From assembly GCA_002898955.1 (NCBI GenBank), contig BEIP01000023.1:1-9377 (forward strand): a stretch of 9,377 bases of DNA. The letters are read 5' to 3'. Each line of letters opens with the position of its first letter. Position 1 is the stretch's first letter. Under the pieces are notes generated by a model that was not told the origin of the DNA, searched no databases, and saw nothing but the letters and a program-made list of their open reading frames with translations. Shown in pieces: positions 7,253 to 9,377 of the stretch. The position numbers and the translations under genes were made by a program. Origin of the DNA: a bacterium HR39. Lineage in GTDB: Bacteria > Pseudomonadota > Alphaproteobacteria > Geminicoccales > Geminicoccaceae.

Positions 7253-8463
7253 GCCTCCTCCATCCGCTCCATCCAGTCGGGGTGGGGTTCGGGCAGGACC
7301 GGCCGGCGCCGCTCGGGCGGCAGGATAGCCGGGTGGGTCGGCACCGCGGAGAACAGCGCCCGCTGTTCGGGCGAAAGCTTCTCCATGGCCAGCACCGTGC
7401 CGTCGCCCCACACGGCGGGATCGAGCTTTCTCGCCTGGGCTTCCGGCGAGAGCAGGAAGTCGATCACCGTGAGCGCCCCTTCCCTGTGGGCGGCGTTGAC
7501 GGGTATGGCGAGGAAGTGGGTGTTGCCGATGGTGCCCTCGGCCGGGACGAAGGTGCGCACGCTCTCCGAAAGCCGCCCGGCGAGGATCAGATTGGCCGCC
7601 TCGGCCGGATTGAAGGACATGGAGACGTCCACCTCGCCGTCGGCGAAGAGCCGGTGCTGGGCGCCCTGGGTGTCGGGAAAGCGCCGCCCCCTGCGCCAGA
7701 AGTGCGGATAGAGCCCGTCCAGAAGATCGAACACGGGCCGCGCGAGCGCGGCGAAGTCGGCGGCACCGACCGGCGCGGCGAGCCGCTCGCGCGGGATGCC
7801 CACGGCGTAGAGGAGGTGTTTCAGAAAGGTGCTGCCGACGAAGTCGGGCGGGCGCGGATGGGTGAAGCGGCCCGGATTCGCCCGGATCCAGTCGAACAGC
7901 GCCGGGAAGTCGCGCGGTGGCTCCGGCACGCGGGCGGTGTCGTACAGGAACACGAACTGGGCCGTGCCCCACGGCGCCTCGTAGCCGTCGGTGGGGATGG
8001 TGAAGTCCACCAGCACCGTCGGGTTGTGCTCCACGTCGACGAGGGCGAAGTTTTCGAGCAGCGGCGTGATCGGCCCGAACAGGAGACCTCGCTCCTTGAG
8101 ATGCCGGAAGTTCTCGCCGTTGATCCACACCAGATCGATGCTGCCGCCCTCGGTGCGCCCGGCCTCGACCTCGGCGACGATGCGCGCCACCGCCTCGGCC
8201 GTATCGCGCAGGCGCACGTGTTCGAGCCGCACCCCGTACAGCTCGCGCACCCGCTCCCCCGCCCAGGCGATGTAGCGGTTGATCTCCGGCGAGCCGCCCC
8301 AGGCGTCGAACCACACCGTCTGTCCGCGCGCCCGCCGCCGGATCTCCGCGATCTCCCGCGGCAGGGCCGCGCGGGCGGTCCGTGTCCGCAGCCCGCCGGC
8401 GAGCGCGAGGCCGCCGCAGGCACCGAGCAGCGGGAGGAGATCGCGCCGTCGCACCGTCCGCAT
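7222..8463 (-). CDS. ynjB: YnjB-type ABC transporter solute-binding protein
   Basis: This is a 413-residue exported binding protein. From memory of E. coli YnjB, the match is clear in order and wording: GQTVWFDAWGG (47-57) followed by INRY, GGSIDLVWINGENF (106-119), PRPPDF, SFNPAEA, GTIGNTHFLAIPVNA, LSPEAQARKLDPAVWGD, and a closing EEAWLSRYGT. The solute carried by this family is not established as far as I know. The N terminus is a Tat-type signal: Arg5-Arg6-Arg7-Asp-Leu-Leu, a hydrophobic stretch, and a likely signal peptidase site after ARA (30-32). Cys16, in LLGAC inside the hydrophobic stretch, also resembles a lipobox. The ATG at 8463 is preferred because it places the twin arginines at the usual distance; a TTG 54 nt upstream would add a Gly/Pro-rich stretch. 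The gene is first in the minus-strand pair with ynjC and divergent from the disulfide reductase gene. Confidence 0.93.
   Translation of the reverse strand: MRTVRRRDLLPLLGACGGLALAGGLRTRTARAALPREIAEIRRRARGQTVWFDAWGGSPEINRYIAWAGERVRELYGVRLEHVRLRDTAEAVARIVAEVEAGRTEGGSIDLVWINGENFRHLKERGLLFGPITPLLENFALVDVEHNPTVLVDFTIPTDGYEAPWGTAQFVFLYDTARVPEPPRDFPALFDWIRANPGRFTHPRPPDFVGSTFLKHLLYAVGIPRERLAAPVGAADFAALARPVFDLLDGLYPHFWRRGRRFPDTQGAQHRLFADGEVDVSMSFNPAEAANLILAGRLSESVRTFVPAEGTIGNTHFLAIPVNAAHREGALTVIDFLLSPEAQARKLDPAVWGDGTVLAMEKLSPEQRALFSAVPTHPAILPPERRRPVLPEPHPDWMERMEEAWLSRYGTPG
7253..7261 (-). promoter_or_regulatory. Ribosome-binding site that decides the ynjC start
   Basis: GGAGGAGGC, read on the minus strand from 7261 to 7253, sits immediately before the GTG at 7252. 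It lies within the last codons of ynjB, where it encodes part of MEEAW. It is the only strong Shine-Dalgarno sequence near the permease N terminus and supports a coupled GTG start. Confidence 0.65.
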
Positions 8464-8615
8464 CTCCGCCGACCCGCATCCGCCCCGAGGGTAGGAGCCG
8501 CCGCCCGGGCCCGGCAAGGCGGGAGCGATCGCGCCCGATCGCGAATGCGTGAGGCGGCTTGGCGGCCGCGGTGGGCCGGTGCCATCTCCCGGGCGGACGG
8601 ATCCGGAAGAGGGTT
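8464..8615. promoter_or_regulatory. Divergent promoter region between ynjB and the disulfide reductase
   Basis: These 152 bases separate two divergently transcribed genes and should carry both promoters. No clear -35/-10 pair stands out on either strand. The one structured element is a perfect inverted repeat, GCGATCG (8525-8531) and CGATCGC (8536-8542), with a 4-base gap, near the middle of the region. It could be a regulator site shared by both genes, though such GC-rich palindromes are common at this composition. Confidence 0.4.
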
Positions 8616-9377
8616 TTGACGGTCCGCGCCGGTTTCGACCTCTGCGTGATCGGCGGCGGCGCCGGCGGCCTGGCCGTGGCGGTGGGCGCCGCCCGGATGG
8701 GGGCGCGCGTGGCGCTGGTGGAGGCCGGCCGGCTCGGCGGCGAGTGCCTGTGGACCGGCTGCGTGCCCTCGAAGGCGCTGCTCGCCGCGGCCGCGCGGGC
8801 CCACACCGCCCGCAGCTCCGAGGCCTTCGGCATCCGCACCCGCGGTGTGGAAGTCGACTTCCCGGCCGTCGTGGCCCACGTGCGCCGGGCCATCACCGCG
8901 GTGGAGCCGCGCGATTCGGAAGAGCGCATGCGCGGCCTCGGCATCGCGGTGATCCGGGCCCGCGCCCGCTTCGCCGGGCCCGAGGTGGTGGACGCGGACG
9001 GCATCCGCATCCGTGCGCGGCACTTCGTGATCGCCACCGGCTCGCGCCCGGTGCGGCCCGCCGTGCCCGGCCTCGACCGCGTGCCCCACCTCACGAGCGA
9101 CGAGGTCTTCGGGCTCGACCGGCTGCCCGGGCATCTGCTGGTGCTGGGCGGCGGGCCGGTCGGGGTGGAGCTGGCGCAGGCCTTCGCCCGCCTCTGCAGC
9201 CGCGTGGACCTTGTCCAGCGCCGGCGCATCCTGCCGCGCCTGCGGGCCGATCTGGTGCAGCCGGTGCGCGAGGCGCTGGTGCGCGAAGGCGTGGAGCTGC
9301 ACGAGGAGGTGCGGGTGCTGGCCGTCGAGCCGGGCCCGCGGCTGCTGCTGGCCCGCAACGGCCAGCGCTACGCGGTC
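8616..9377 (+). CDS. MerA/lipoamide dehydrogenase-like flavoprotein disulfide reductase (5' part)
   Basis: These are the first 254 codons of a class I pyridine nucleotide-disulfide oxidoreductase, normally about 460-500 residues; the rest lies beyond the right edge. The FAD-binding motif GGGAGG is at 13-18, with the ribose-binding Glu36. The redox-active pair is in GGECLWTGCVPSK (Cys44 and Cys49). ATGSRP follows, then the NAD(P)H-binding GGGPVGVE at 178-185. There is no N-terminal heavy-metal-binding domain. The substrate cannot be told: mercuric reductases need C-terminal cysteines that lie outside the window, and the LWT between the cysteines differs from typical MerA and lipoamide dehydrogenase sequences as I remember them. 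The start is taken as TTG at 8616, just after AAGAGGG, because no ATG or GTG in frame fits the FAD strand. The gene is divergent from ynjB. Confidence 0.9.
   Translation, partial: MTVRAGFDLCVIGGGAGGLAVAVGAARMGARVALVEAGRLGGECLWTGCVPSKALLAAAARAHTARSSEAFGIRTRGVEVDFPAVVAHVRRAITAVEPRDSEERMRGLGIAVIRARARFAGPEVVDADGIRIRARHFVIATGSRPVRPAVPGLDRVPHLTSDEVFGLDRLPGHLLVLGGGPVGVELAQAFARLCSRVDLVQRRRILPRLRADLVQPVREALVREGVELHEEVRVLAVEPGPRLLLARNGQRYAV

Noticed and set aside
5603..9358. Reading the whole 1251-codon minus-strand frame as one protein
   Set aside because: Only the part from 7252 down to 5603 encodes the permease. The upstream part overlaps ynjB and the reductase in other frames and has no recognisable content.
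8616..9377. Calling the right-edge gene a true mercuric reductase
   Set aside because: No metal-binding N-terminal domain or mer operon neighbour is present, and the diagnostic C-terminal cysteines lie outside the window.

Overview
The window is very GC-rich throughout. It looks like a stretch of a Gram-negative, probably proteobacterial, chromosome. The reasons are a strong G/C bias at third codon positions, a Tat-exported periplasmic binding protein paired with a fused ABC permease of the E. coli YnjB/YnjC type, and a bacterial SWIM-SNF2 ATPase. The genus cannot be read from the sequence. No rRNA, tRNA, CRISPR array, insertion sequence or phage gene was found.

Layout. Bases 1-814 hold no gene I can support; the stretch is open in several frames only because stop codons are rare at this GC content. 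On the minus strand, a dodecin gene (1909-1685) is followed by uppP/bacA (1618-815), the undecaprenyl-diphosphatase. A 410-base intergenic region (1910-2319) holds a perfect 9-bp inverted repeat and separates dodecin from a divergent gene. That gene (2320-5652, plus strand) is the largest in the window and encodes a 1110-residue SWIM zinc-finger SNF2-family helicase/ATPase with all the classical motifs. Its 3' end overlaps, tail to tail by 50 bases, the end of a minus-strand pair: ynjB (8463-7222), the solute-binding protein, and ynjC (7252-5603), a double-length permease. ynjC starts at a GTG inside the end of ynjB. Past a 152-base divergent intergenic region, the right edge carries the first 254 codons of a MerA/lipoamide-dehydrogenase-like flavoprotein disulfide reductase (8616 onward, plus strand).

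How the genes may work together. The ynjB-ynjC pair would import an unknown small solute across the inner membrane, but the expected ATPase subunit (ynjD) does not follow ynjC. It must be encoded elsewhere or supplied by another system. The divergent disulfide reductase may be functionally linked to the transporter through a shared promoter region. Dodecin (flavin storage) and UppP (lipid-carrier recycling) look like housekeeping genes. The SNF2 protein has no restriction, methylase or other defence neighbours in view, so there is no basis for calling it part of a defence system. I do not see a clearly new system. The points most worth a second look are the ATPase-less YnjBC locus beside the reductase, the orphan SWIM-SNF2 gene, and the unexplained left-hand 800 bases.
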